Source of the DNA: a bacterium
GTDB lineage: Bacteria > Pseudomonadota > Alphaproteobacteria > Rs-D84
Direction: 5' to 3'
NCBI GenBank assembly: GCA_014802705.1
Contig: JAAVBR010000006.1
Coordinates: 5,141-18,115 of the forward strand
DNA length: 12,975 bases
Shown: piece by piece, positions 1 through 5,518 of the stretch
Position numbering within the stretch: the first letter of the stretch is position 1
Layout: each line of letters opens with the position of its first letter
Translations under genes and position numbers: made by a program
The notes under the pieces: generated by a model
Told to the model about the DNA's origin: nothing
Databases searched by the model: none
Seen by the model: only the letters and a program-made list of their open reading frames with translations

Positions 1-660
1 GGCATCGCCGTTGTCCAATTCAAACCAAACCGTCACCGCATCGTCCACCACGTCGCGGTAATCTTGGGATGCCTCAGAATTTGACACGATGGTGCCGTTG
101 ACCCAATCGAACCAGTTCACCGAATAATCTTTGTACAGCAATCCTTTGTCATACAACGCCTTTAACGTCCACAGCATGGATTCCATATAGTTTTTATCCA
201 TGGTTTTATAACCATACCCGTCGCCCACATCCACCCAACGGCCCATGCGTTCGATAAAGCGTTCCCATTCATGGGTGTATGTCATCACGTCGTCACGGCA
301 CATGTCACAGAACGCATCCAACCCGTCGTTTTCGACGATTTGGCGGGCGGGGCGCTGCTGTTTCTTTTCGACCGAATTTTCGGCCGGCAACCCGTGGCAA
401 TCCCACCCCAATTCGCGGCGAACATGCCGGCCCCGCATCGTCTGATAACGACAGACCATATCTTTGACCGTGGTGACCCCCAAATGCCCCCAGTGTGGCA
501 ACCCGTTGCCAAAGGGCGGCCCGTCATAGAATGAAAAAGGGTGCCCCTGTTTGGTTTTGTTCAGCGTCTTGTGAAACGTATTGTCCGCACGCCAGAATCT
601 TAACACTTCCTGTTCCAGGGCGGGGAAATTCGGTTTGACGTCTGTTTTGGGGTATGCCAT
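1..660 (-). CDS. ileS: Isoleucyl-tRNA synthetase, N-terminal part (gene runs off the left edge)
   Basis: Charges tRNA-Ile with isoleucine in the cytoplasm. The window holds the first 220 codons; the rest, including the KMSKS loop and the anticodon-binding domain, lies beyond position 1. The protein starts MAYPKTDVKPNF. It carries the class I signature YDGPPFGNGLPHWGH (the HxGH motif is His56-Trp-Gly-His59), followed by the IleRS-typical block GWDCHGLP near residue 85. Later YKDYSVNWFDWVNG fits the family. The YDGPPF...GLPHxGH and GWDCHGLPxE wording is closer to the IleRS type often called eukaryote-like than to the E. coli form. The start at 660 has an AAAGGAT ribosome-binding site eight bases upstream (669-675). 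A tRNA-Thr gene and a terminator lie directly upstream on the same strand, and I see no convincing separate promoter after that terminator. ValRS is unlikely because its PPPNVTG motif is absent. Confidence 0.95.
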   Translation of the reverse strand, partial: MAYPKTDVKPNFPALEQEVLRFWRADNTFHKTLNKTKQGHPFSFYDGPPFGNGLPHWGHLGVTTVKDMVCRYQTMRGRHVRRELGWDCHGLPAENSVEKKQQRPARQIVENDGLDAFCDMCRDDVMTYTHEWERFIERMGRWVDVGDGYGYKTMDKNYMESMLWTLKALYDKGLLYKDYSVNWFDWVNGTIVSNSEASQDYRDVVDDAVTVWFELDNGDA

Positions 661-694
661 GTGTGTTTATCCTTTGGTTTTATATTTTTTCAAT

Positions 695-718
695 AAAAAC
701 GGGCGCCATACGCGCCCG
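695..718 (-). terminator. Intrinsic terminator between tRNA-Thr and ileS
   Basis: On the minus strand a 7-bp stem (CGGGCGC/GCGCCCG, positions 718-712 with 706-700, 5-base loop) is followed by TTTTT (699-695). It ends the tRNA-Thr transcript. It also lies only about 35 bases before the ileS start, so ileS either depends on read-through or has a weak promoter in the AT-rich gap. A TATAAA at 684-679 is the only -10-like box, and it has no good -35. Confidence 0.75.
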
Positions 719-789
719 GCCACGTGGCAAAGCGCGGCGGTATTTTATCGAATAATAATCACTTTTGATGTGTTCATTATGGTTATTCC

Positions 790-865
790 TGGTGCCGGTT
801 GTCGGACTTGAACCAACGACCCTCTGATTACAAATCAGATGCTCTACCAGCTGAGCTAAACCGGC
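790..865 (-). tRNA. tRNA-Thr (anticodon UGU)
   Basis: Complete cloverleaf on the minus strand. The acceptor stem GCCGGTT pairs with AACCGGC, the D arm is AGCTCAG...GAGC, the anticodon stem TCTGA/TCAGA carries TT-TGT-AA (anticodon TGT, Thr), the T arm is GTTGG-TTCAAGT-CCGAC, and the discriminator is A. CCA is encoded at 792-790. At 76 nt including CCA it looks fully functional. The open frame that crosses it on the plus strand is an artefact. Confidence 0.97.
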
Positions 866-877
866 AATCTGTTCGAT

Positions 878-905
878 TTTATACTATATTTTTTCAAATT
901 GCCAG
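878..905 (-). promoter_or_regulatory. Candidate promoter of tRNA-Thr
   Basis: On the minus strand a CTGGCA (905-900) and a TATAAA (883-878) are separated by 16 bases. The predicted start is a few bases before the mature tRNA end at 865. The -10 is good and the -35 is only fair. Confidence 0.45.
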
Positions 906-981
906 GATTTATTTTCCCGCCCCACCGTCGCCCGTCGCGCCTGGGAATTTTGACCGATGGGCGGGGGCGGCGCGCTATGCT

Positions 982-1638
982 ATGATACGTTACATGTGGG
1001 ATTTTTTAATCAATTATGGGTTGGTGACCGTTAAACTGATTATGGCGATTTGCGTCGCGGTGATTTATTTGCGCTTTTTCAACGCCGCCGGCCAATTAAA
1101 GCAGATGACGCCGCTGGACGTGATTGTGAACTTTTTATTATCCGCGATTTTGTCGGACTTTATTTTGGATGATCGTACGACGGTGCTGGATTTTACGGTG
1201 ATTGTGCTGATTTACGGGATGCTGTTATATTTGCTGAATTGGTTGACGTTTGGGACAAACCTGGGGCGGCGGATCTTTGTCGGCACCCCGCGCGTGATTA
1301 TCCAAGACGGCCATTTTGACGCCGCGGCGATGACGCGTATGCGAATCAACGCCCGCGATGTGGCGGCCGCCATGCAGGCCCAGAATATTCACAGCCTGCG
1401 CGATGTCAAAACGGCCCAGATTGAACCCAACGGGACATTGACGATTATCAAACGCGGATCGCATCGGTATCCCGTGATTTTGATTGATAATGGCGTGGTG
1501 GTTGGCGACGGATTGAAAAAAATCGGGCGGACGGAAAAATGGCTGATGCGGCAATTGCGGGCGAAAAAAATAACGGACCCCGATGACGTCTTTATCGCCC
1601 AATGGGCGTCCGGGCATTTGCAGATTATTCGTAAATAA
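982..1638 (+). CDS. YetF/DUF421-family membrane protein
   Basis: About 218 residues. The N-terminal half has three hydrophobic segments (roughly residues 10-30, 46-62 and 69-90) with a TPLDVIVNFLLSAILSD stretch between the first two. It is followed by a soluble C-terminal domain opening with GTPRVIIQDGHF and including NARDVAAAMQAQNIHSLRDVKTAQIEPNGTL (quoted in two parts: NARDVAAAMQAQ, then SLRDVKTAQIEPNG). This is the layout of DUF421 proteins such as Bacillus YetF: helices followed by a GxP.ilI.dG domain. The family's biochemical role is poorly known; some members are linked to spore-germinant or envelope functions in firmicutes, which need not apply here. The open frame continues upstream through tRNA-Thr, but that part is not coding. 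ATG 982 and ATG 994 (MWDFLINYG) are both possible. Neither has a clear Shine-Dalgarno, although GGGGGC lies about 12 bases before 982. It stands alone, transcribed away from the tRNA. Confidence 0.8.
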   Translation: MIRYMWDFLINYGLVTVKLIMAICVAVIYLRFFNAAGQLKQMTPLDVIVNFLLSAILSDFILDDRTTVLDFTVIVLIYGMLLYLLNWLTFGTNLGRRIFVGTPRVIIQDGHFDAAAMTRMRINARDVAAAMQAQNIHSLRDVKTAQIEPNGTLTIIKRGSHRYPVILIDNGVVVGDGLKKIGRTEKWLMRQLRAKKITDPDDVFIAQWASGHLQIIRK

Positions 1639-1661
1639 AAAATCCGCGCCGTGGCGCGGAT
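1637..1661 (-). terminator. Intrinsic terminator after fabZ
   Basis: An 8-bp stem ATCCGCGC/GCGCGGAT (1642-1649 with 1654-1661, 4-base loop) is followed on the minus strand by a run of Ts (1642-1637). The T-run overlaps the stop codon of the convergent YetF-like gene (1636-1638). There is no T-run on the plus side, so it serves the fabZ transcript. Confidence 0.85.
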
Positions 1662-1671
1662 GGAATGATAT

Positions 1672-2112
1672 TTAATTTTCCTTGGGCGTATCCATGATGG
1701 CGGTAAAGGTTGCCTCGGCCACCTTTTTGTCGCCGACCATGGCGATGCCGTGGAATTTGTAAAGGCTCATCTTGCTCATCAACAATTCGACGTGCAATTC
1801 CAAGACGTCGCCCGGGCGCACCATGTGGGAAAATTTGATTTTTTCCATGGTGGTGAAATACCCCAATGTTTTCCCGTCGGTCAGCCCCAGGTGCATCAAC
1901 GCGATAAAGCATGCGGTTTGGGCCAATGCCTCGATCTGTAAGACGCCCGGCATAATCGGATTGCCCGGGAAATGCCCCGCGCACCAAAATTCATCGTCGC
2001 GGACATAGTGAATGCCCACCCCGCTGTTGTCATTAAATTCCCGGATTTCGTCAATCAGGCGCATGTCCCCCCGATGCGGAATAATTTTTTCAATTCCTGT
2101 GGCGTCCACCAT
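1672..2112 (-). CDS. fabZ: 3-hydroxyacyl-ACP dehydratase FabZ
   Basis: Dehydrates (3R)-hydroxyacyl-ACP to trans-2-enoyl-ACP in type II fatty-acid synthesis. The 146-residue hotdog-fold protein has the family's usual length. The N-terminal IIPHRGDMRLID corresponds to the LPHRxPfLLvD motif. The catalytic block is GHFPGNPIMPGVLQIEALAQ, with His47 as the catalytic histidine and Glu61 as the acid. The start at 2112 is preceded by GGGAGAT about six bases away, inside the 17-base gap after the lpxD stop. The gene follows lpxD directly, the familiar lpxD-fabZ order of Gram-negative lipid A clusters. lpxA and lpxB are not next to it here, because a terminator closes the unit at 1661-1637. Confidence 0.96.
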   Translation of the reverse strand: MVDATGIEKIIPHRGDMRLIDEIREFNDNSGVGIHYVRDDEFWCAGHFPGNPIMPGVLQIEALAQTACFIALMHLGLTDGKTLGYFTTMEKIKFSHMVRPGDVLELHVELLMSKMSLYKFHGIAMVGDKKVAEATFTAIMDTPKEN

Positions 2113-2129
2113 ATTTTATCTCCCTTGGT

Positions 2130-3173
2130 TTAATTTTTCGTATTCTTGCGCAGCCACGCATAATGGCGCATGAATTCCATGGCCGGGCCCGCCGGATATC
2201 CCATATAGCGTTGCCCCGCCGGAACGTCGCGCATCACGCCACTGTTGGCGCCGATTTCGGCGTCGTCCCCGATATGAATTCCGTTGGCGATGCCGACATG
2301 TCCGCCCAGCAATACGCGATCCCCCACAACCACGCCGCCCGCCAGGCCAACGCCAGACGCCAGAAAACATTCCGCCCCCACGACCACACCGTGCGCAATC
2401 TGGCACAGGTTGTCAATCTTGGTGCCGTCGCCGACGCGCGTGTCCGTCATGGCGCCGCGATCGATGCAGGTGTTGGCCCCCACCGACACCCGATCGCCCA
2501 GGACGACGCGCCCCGTATGCGGGATAAAGACATTGTGCCCGTTTTGCCGGGTGTATCCAAAGCCATCTTTGCCAATCACGGCGCCGGCATTGATGACACA
2601 TTCCGCGCCAATGGTGGCGTTTTCAATATGGGCGCCCGTCTGTACAATTGTGCCGCGGCCCAATGTCACATTGCGCCCGACATAGGCGTTTGGGTAAATC
2701 TTGACCCCGGGTTCAATGACAGCGCCGGATTCAATGACGGCGCCGGGTCCGACATAGTTGGTGCGGCGCGCCCGGAAAAAGACGCCGCGCGCAATATTTG
2801 CACGACCAGAGATGCCAAAGCGTTCCGGTTCGCGATAGATTTCGCCCAGGATTTTTACAATCTGGCCGCGCGGACTGGGGGTTATCAACAGCGTCGCGCC
2901 CGCCGGGGCGTCCGCCGCGTGTTCGGGCTGAACCAAAATGACCGTCGCGCGCGTGTTCTGTAACACCGTGATGGGCAATATTTTGAACGCCGCACTGTTT
3001 TGTTCGGTGGAATAAAAGGCCAATTGGCCGGGGCGCGCATCCGCGATGGGGGCCACCCCCGTGACGCGGGCATTCGCATCCCCGCGCAATTCCAAGCCAA
3101 ACTTTTCCGCCAAGGCACCGGCCGTTGTTTCGGCGCCCGCGGGCATCAATAAAGAAGTTATGAATTTAAACAT
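2130..3173 (-). CDS. lpxD: UDP-3-O-(3-hydroxyacyl)glucosamine N-acyltransferase LpxD
   Basis: Transfers a 3-hydroxyacyl chain from ACP to UDP-3-O-acylglucosamine, the third step of lipid A synthesis, in the cytoplasm. At 347 residues it is normal for the family. It has an N-terminal uridine-binding domain (to about residue 110), a left-handed beta-helix of hexapeptide repeats (about 125-310) and a C-terminal helix with YMGYPAGPAMEFMRHYAWLR. Diagnostic blocks are IGKDGFGY (200-207), ANTCIDRGAM (233-242) and QIAHGV, whose His261 matches the catalytic histidine. The start MFKFITSLL at 3173 was chosen because a near-consensus promoter -10 ends only six bases before it. Translation from the in-frame ATG at 3230 would have to begin upstream of that promoter and has no ribosome-binding site. 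The transcript may therefore be leaderless. fabZ follows 17 bases downstream. Confidence 0.95.
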   Translation of the reverse strand: MFKFITSLLMPAGAETTAGALAEKFGLELRGDANARVTGVAPIADARPGQLAFYSTEQNSAAFKILPITVLQNTRATVILVQPEHAADAPAGATLLITPSPRGQIVKILGEIYREPERFGISGRANIARGVFFRARRTNYVGPGAVIESGAVIEPGVKIYPNAYVGRNVTLGRGTIVQTGAHIENATIGAECVINAGAVIGKDGFGYTRQNGHNVFIPHTGRVVLGDRVSVGANTCIDRGAMTDTRVGDGTKIDNLCQIAHGVVVGAECFLASGVGLAGGVVVGDRVLLGGHVGIANGIHIGDDAEIGANSGVMRDVPAGQRYMGYPAGPAMEFMRHYAWLRKNTKN

Positions 3174-3179
3174 ATGTCG

Positions 3180-3207
3180 ATTATAGCCGAAAATATCAAA
3201 ATGCAAA
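3180..3207 (-). promoter_or_regulatory. Promoter of lpxD-fabZ, possibly giving a leaderless mRNA
   Basis: On the minus strand TTTGCA (3207-3202) and a perfect TATAAT (3185-3180) are separated by 16 bases. The -10 box ends six bases before the lpxD ATG (3173), so the expected transcription start falls on or next to the A of the start codon. Confidence 0.7.
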
Positions 3208-3235
3208 GGGGAATTTGTCCCCACTGTCATGGCAC

Positions 3236-3268
3236 AAAAAAATCCCCCCGCACGGGGGGATCTTTTTT
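3236..3268. terminator. Bidirectional intrinsic terminator downstream of the VirB2-like gene
   Basis: A strong 8-bp stem ATCCCCCC/GGGGGGAT (3242-3249 with 3254-3261, loop GCAC) is flanked by seven As on the left (3236-3242) and six Ts on the right (3263-3268). It fits the minus-strand pilin gene ending at 3273 and also insulates the lpxD promoter just beyond it. Confidence 0.92.
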
Positions 3269-3272
3269 AAAA

Positions 3273-3599
3273 TTACCAGCCCACGCCGGCACAACCCGAA
3301 ATCCCGGGCAAGAATTGCAGGACCATCCCGATACCGAACAACAGGGTAAAGCCCACCAACAGACCGGTTCCTTTGTTCTTCAGGTCGTCCATCGCCACGT
3401 CACCCTTGGCGATAAAGCCCCAGGCCCACGTCGCGATAAAGAATGCCGCGCCCGCAAACGCCAAGGTTCGCAAGGTCCGGAAAATCCCCTGCATCCCCGC
3501 GATCAAAACGCACGGATCCGCGGCGCCTGTCTGGCCCGCCGCCATGGCCGCGCCGCCCGCCAACATCACCGCCGACGCCGCAAACAAGATTTTTTTCAT
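3273..3599 (-). CDS. Orphan VirB2/TrbC-like pilin protein
   Basis: 108 residues. A signal peptide (MKKILFAASAVMLAGGAAMA, with likely cleavage after AMA) leads into a short mature protein with two hydrophobic segments (about residues 41-60 and 78-97). A charged loop containing KGDVAMDDLKNKGTG lies between them. The order signal peptide - two helices - KGTGLLVGFTLLFGIG is typical of TrbC/VirB2 major pilins of type IV secretion systems. Two cysteines (ADPC near residue 30 and ISGC near 103) could pair. A GGGG-containing ribosome-binding site precedes the ATG, and a candidate promoter (TTGCAG, 18 bases, TATGAT; 3669-3640) lies within the preceding terminator. No other secretion-system gene is in view, and the gene has its own terminator, so it is a single-gene unit. 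The assignment rests on the overall pattern and not on a catalytic motif; a different small two-helix membrane protein is possible. Confidence 0.7.
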   Translation of the reverse strand: MKKILFAASAVMLAGGAAMAAGQTGAADPCVLIAGMQGIFRTLRTLAFAGAAFFIATWAWGFIAKGDVAMDDLKNKGTGLLVGFTLLFGIGMVLQFLPGISGCAGVGW

Positions 3600-3644
3600 A
3601 TTTTTCCCCTTTTTCTAAATGCTCTTATAATGGGATTCTATCAT

Positions 3645-3675
3645 AAAAAAAGGGTCGTTGCAACTGCAACGACCC
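3645..3675 (-). terminator. Intrinsic terminator after the lipoprotein gene
   Basis: A perfect 10-bp stem GGGTCGTTGC/GCAACGACCC (3652-3661 with 3666-3675, 4-base loop) is followed on the minus strand by seven Ts (3651-3645). It separates the lipoprotein gene from the pilin gene downstream. Confidence 0.93.
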
Positions 3676-3699
3676 CAATACAAGGGAAACTTGTGTTTT

Positions 3700-4116
3700 T
3701 TACATATTCTGGGGAATCAGAATATATTGTGTCCGCGTCCGCGCCATGGCACAGGTCGGCTGGGGCATGGGACGGGCGGGAATTACCGCGACCGGTTCCG
3801 GGGCGGGTTCGGCCACAGGCGCCGGGGCGGTATGCGTTGTCGCGGGGACAACGGTGCGCCGGGTGCGGCGTGCCGCGTCGGTGTCGGCCGTATCCTGGGT
3901 GTACAGGTCATGGCACATCGTTTGACGATAAACGATTTGTTTGTTGACCCGCAGATCACGGATGTCACCCGTCTGGCGTTCACCGGTTTCATCGATGGTG
4001 TACACACAGTCGGGGCCGTCCTGGTAATAACGGACGTTGCCGGTGTAATAATCATACTGTTTGGCACAGCCCGCCATGGCCAACAAGCCGACGCTTAAAA
4101 TCAAAATCTTGTTCAT
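3700..4116 (-). CDS. Predicted lipoprotein, unknown function
   Basis: 138 residues. The N-terminus MNKILILSVGLLAMAGC is a type II signal peptide: a positively charged start, a hydrophobic core and a lipobox (L-A-M-A-G-C) whose Cys17 would be lipidated. The mature part begins with a Tyr-rich stretch (QYDYYTGNVRYYQDG) and a DCVYTIDETGERQTG segment. It then has a low-complexity Pro/Ala/Thr-rich linker (about residues 88-120) of the kind that spans periplasm or cell wall. Cys36, Cys67 and a Cys near the C-terminus (PTCAMART) could form disulfides. I do not recognise the family. The start has AAGGAT seven bases upstream and a strong promoter, and it is divergent from fba. Likely an envelope lipoprotein, although its role cannot be told from sequence. 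Confidence 0.8.
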   Translation of the reverse strand: MNKILILSVGLLAMAGCAKQYDYYTGNVRYYQDGPDCVYTIDETGERQTGDIRDLRVNKQIVYRQTMCHDLYTQDTADTDAARRTRRTVVPATTHTAPAPVAEPAPEPVAVIPARPMPQPTCAMARTRTQYILIPQNM

Positions 4117-4156
4117 GTCGTTATCCTTTTAAGGCTTTGGTTTCGATTCGTTTTGA

Positions 4157-4184
4157 ATTATTGCACAGATGATATAATTGTCAA
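4157..4184 (-). promoter_or_regulatory. Promoter of the lipoprotein gene
   Basis: A perfect TTGACA (4184-4179) and AATAAT (4162-4157) are separated by 16 bases on the minus strand. The leader before the ATG at 4116 is about 35 bases. The -35 box lies four bases from that of the divergent fba promoter, so both may be bound by RNA polymerase from one compact region. Confidence 0.75.
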
Positions 4185-4188
4185 GTCA

Positions 4189-4217
4189 TTGTGTCGTCCC
4201 AAAAAATATGATATAAT
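4189..4217 (+). promoter_or_regulatory. Promoter of fba
   Basis: TTGTGT (4189-4194) and a perfect TATAAT (4212-4217) are separated by 17 bases. The predicted start is near 4224, giving a leader of about 24 bases with an AAGGAAAGGAA ribosome-binding region before ATG 4248. Confidence 0.8.
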
Positions 4218-4247
4218 CGGGCCGATGAAAACAAAAGGAAAGGAATC

Positions 4248-5192
4248 ATGACCTATACGGATTTTGGATTGGTAAACACGCGCGATATGTTTCGTGATGC
4301 GTTGGACCGGGGCTATGCGGTGCCGGCCTTTAATTTTTACAATATGGAAACACTGCAAGCGATTATGGATGCGGCGCGCACGGAACAGAGTCCTGTGATT
4401 TTGGCGGTGTCGGAATCGGCCCTGAAATACATGGGGGGTGATTTGTTGATGGGGATGATCCGCGGGTTGAAATTAGACGGGCGCGGTGTGGCGCTGCACC
4501 TGGATCATGGGGGCAGTGTGGCGGCGGCCCGAGCGGCGGTGGATTTGGGCTTTTCATCCGTCATGATTGACGCCAGCAAATTGCCCATGGATGAAAATAT
4601 CGCCGCGACGCGCGATGTGGTGGCCTATGCCCATGCGCACGATGTCACGGTAGAGGCGGAATTGGGGGTCTTGGCCGGGATCGAAGACGAAAACACCGCG
4701 TCGGAATATGGGAACTATACCCATCCCGATGATGCCGAACGCTTTGTCGCGGCGACGGGGGTCGATTCCCTGGCGGTGGCGGTGGGGACCAGCCACGGGG
4801 CCTATAAACGCAAAAGTGACACGGAAGAATTGCGCTTTGACATTTTGAATGAAATTGCGACGCGTCTGCCGCATTTGCCGTTGGTGCTGCACGGGGCGTC
4901 CAGTGTGCCGCCGCATTTCGTGGATCAGATCAATCGCCTGGGGGGCGATCTGGGGGTGGCGCGCGGGATTGCGCCCGACCAATTGCGCCGTGCGGTATCC
5001 ATGCATGTCACCAAAATCAACGTGGACAGTGATTCCCGCCTGGCCTTTACGGCGGCGGTGCGGGCCAGTCTGACGGAAAATCCGGCCGGGTTTGATCCGC
5101 GCAAATATTTAACGGCGGCGCGCGACGCGGTGCGGGATAACTGTGTGGATGAAATACGCCATATCATGAATTCGGCGGGTCGTTTAATTTAA
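4248..5192 (+). CDS. fba: Class II fructose-bisphosphate aldolase
   Basis: Zinc-dependent reversible cleavage of fructose-1,6-bisphosphate to dihydroxyacetone phosphate and glyceraldehyde-3-phosphate, in glycolysis and gluconeogenesis. The 314-residue TIM-barrel protein has the class II signatures. HLDHGG gives Asp86 as the catalytic acid and His87 as a zinc ligand. The rest are VEAELGVLAGIED (Glu138), GTSHGAYK (His183, zinc), LHGASS (His215, zinc) and KINVDSDSR for phosphate binding near residue 260. The related tagatose-bisphosphate aldolases share these motifs, so the exact sugar is inferred; as the only such gene here with a strong promoter of its own, Fba is the natural reading. The start has a good ribosome-binding site (AGGAAAGGAA). 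It is a single-gene unit: the next promoter, for the tRNA-Val pair, begins three bases after its stop, and I see no terminator hairpin between them. Confidence 0.93.
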   Translation: MTYTDFGLVNTRDMFRDALDRGYAVPAFNFYNMETLQAIMDAARTEQSPVILAVSESALKYMGGDLLMGMIRGLKLDGRGVALHLDHGGSVAAARAAVDLGFSSVMIDASKLPMDENIAATRDVVAYAHAHDVTVEAELGVLAGIEDENTASEYGNYTHPDDAERFVAATGVDSLAVAVGTSHGAYKRKSDTEELRFDILNEIATRLPHLPLVLHGASSVPPHFVDQINRLGGDLGVARGIAPDQLRRAVSMHVTKINVDSDSRLAFTAAVRASLTENPAGFDPRKYLTAARDAVRDNCVDEIRHIMNSAGRLI

Positions 5193-5194
5193 TA

Positions 5195-5222
5195 TTGCAA
5201 TCCGAAAAAACTCTGTTATAAT
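5195..5222 (+). promoter_or_regulatory. Promoter of the tRNA-Val pair
   Basis: TTGCAA (5195-5200) and a perfect TATAAT (5217-5222) are separated by 16 bases, starting right after the fba stop codon. The first tRNA-like copy begins 21 bases after the -10 box. Transcription would pass through the decayed copy into the intact tRNA. Confidence 0.78.
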
Positions 5223-5243
5223 CTGGGGGCTTTGCGGCAGTAT

Positions 5244-5321
5244 GGGTGGTTAGCTCAGTTGGTCAGCCGCGTACGTTGACATCGTAAAGGCGGTTGGTTT
5301 CCTGGACGATAGCACCGGGGC
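5244..5321 (+). pseudogene. Decayed tandem copy of tRNA-Val(GAC)
   Basis: Aligns without gaps to the intact tRNA-Val at 5331 over the 5' two thirds. The first 20 bases (acceptor and D-arm start) are identical. The anticodon arm TACG-TTGACAT-CGTA plus AAGG is identical, and GTTGGTT is shared. The 3' half of the D stem has changed (GAGC to CCGC). The T loop and 3' acceptor have drifted, with one inserted base: ATAGCACC stands where the intact copy has ATACCACC, and there is no CCA. The cloverleaf can no longer close properly, so aminoacylation is unlikely. The 3' boundary is approximate. A local CCGC/GCGG pairing now encloses the anticodon arm, so it may still fold into a stable hairpin within the precursor. 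Confidence 0.75.
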
Positions 5322-5330
5322 AAAAGTTTT

Positions 5331-5407
5331 GGGTGGTTAGCTCAGTTGGTTAGAGCGTTACGTTGACATCGTAAAGGTCGTTGGTTCGAGTCCAATACCA
5401 CCCACCA
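5331..5407 (+). tRNA. tRNA-Val (anticodon GAC)
   Basis: Complete cloverleaf. The acceptor GGGTGGT pairs with ACCACCC, the D arm is GCTC...GAGC, and the anticodon stem TTACG/CGTAA holds TT-GAC-AT (Val). The T arm is GTTGG-TTCGAGT-CCAAT, the discriminator is A and CCA is encoded (5405-5407). It is 77 nt including CCA. Confidence 0.97.
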
Positions 5408-5472
5408 GATTTACAGGATATGAAAACAATGCGAATGCACAAATAATCTTTCAAATATTCAACGGGATTCGA

Positions 5473-5500
5473 ATAGACGCCCCGTTGGCGTCTATTTTTT
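5473..5500 (+). terminator. Intrinsic terminator between tRNA-Val and metG
   Basis: A perfect 9-bp stem ATAGACGCC/GGCGTCTAT (5473-5481 with 5487-5495, 5-base loop) is followed by TTTTT (5496-5500). It ends 18 bases before the metG start codon, with the metG ribosome-binding site (AAAGG, 5506-5510) in between. There is no room for a promoter after it, so it either ends the tRNA transcript with some read-through or acts as an attenuator for metG. Confidence 0.88.
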
Positions 5501-5518
5501 GTAACAAAGGCCAAGACC

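Noticed and set aside
799..981. Upstream extension of the YetF-like gene through the tRNA-Thr region
   Set aside because: The extension is the well-known false translation of a tRNA (SDLNQRPSDYKSDALPAEL) and continues through the tRNA promoter; the family's N-terminal helix begins at about 982-994.
2163..2963. 266-codon open frame on the plus strand opposite lpxD
   Set aside because: Mirror frame of a GC-rich gene; lpxD on the other strand has full family motifs and an operon context, and this frame has no ribosome-binding site or recognisable domain.
3174..3947. 257-codon plus-strand frame opposite the pilin and lipoprotein genes
   Set aside because: It runs through three terminator or promoter elements and two minus-strand genes with signal peptides and ribosome-binding sites.
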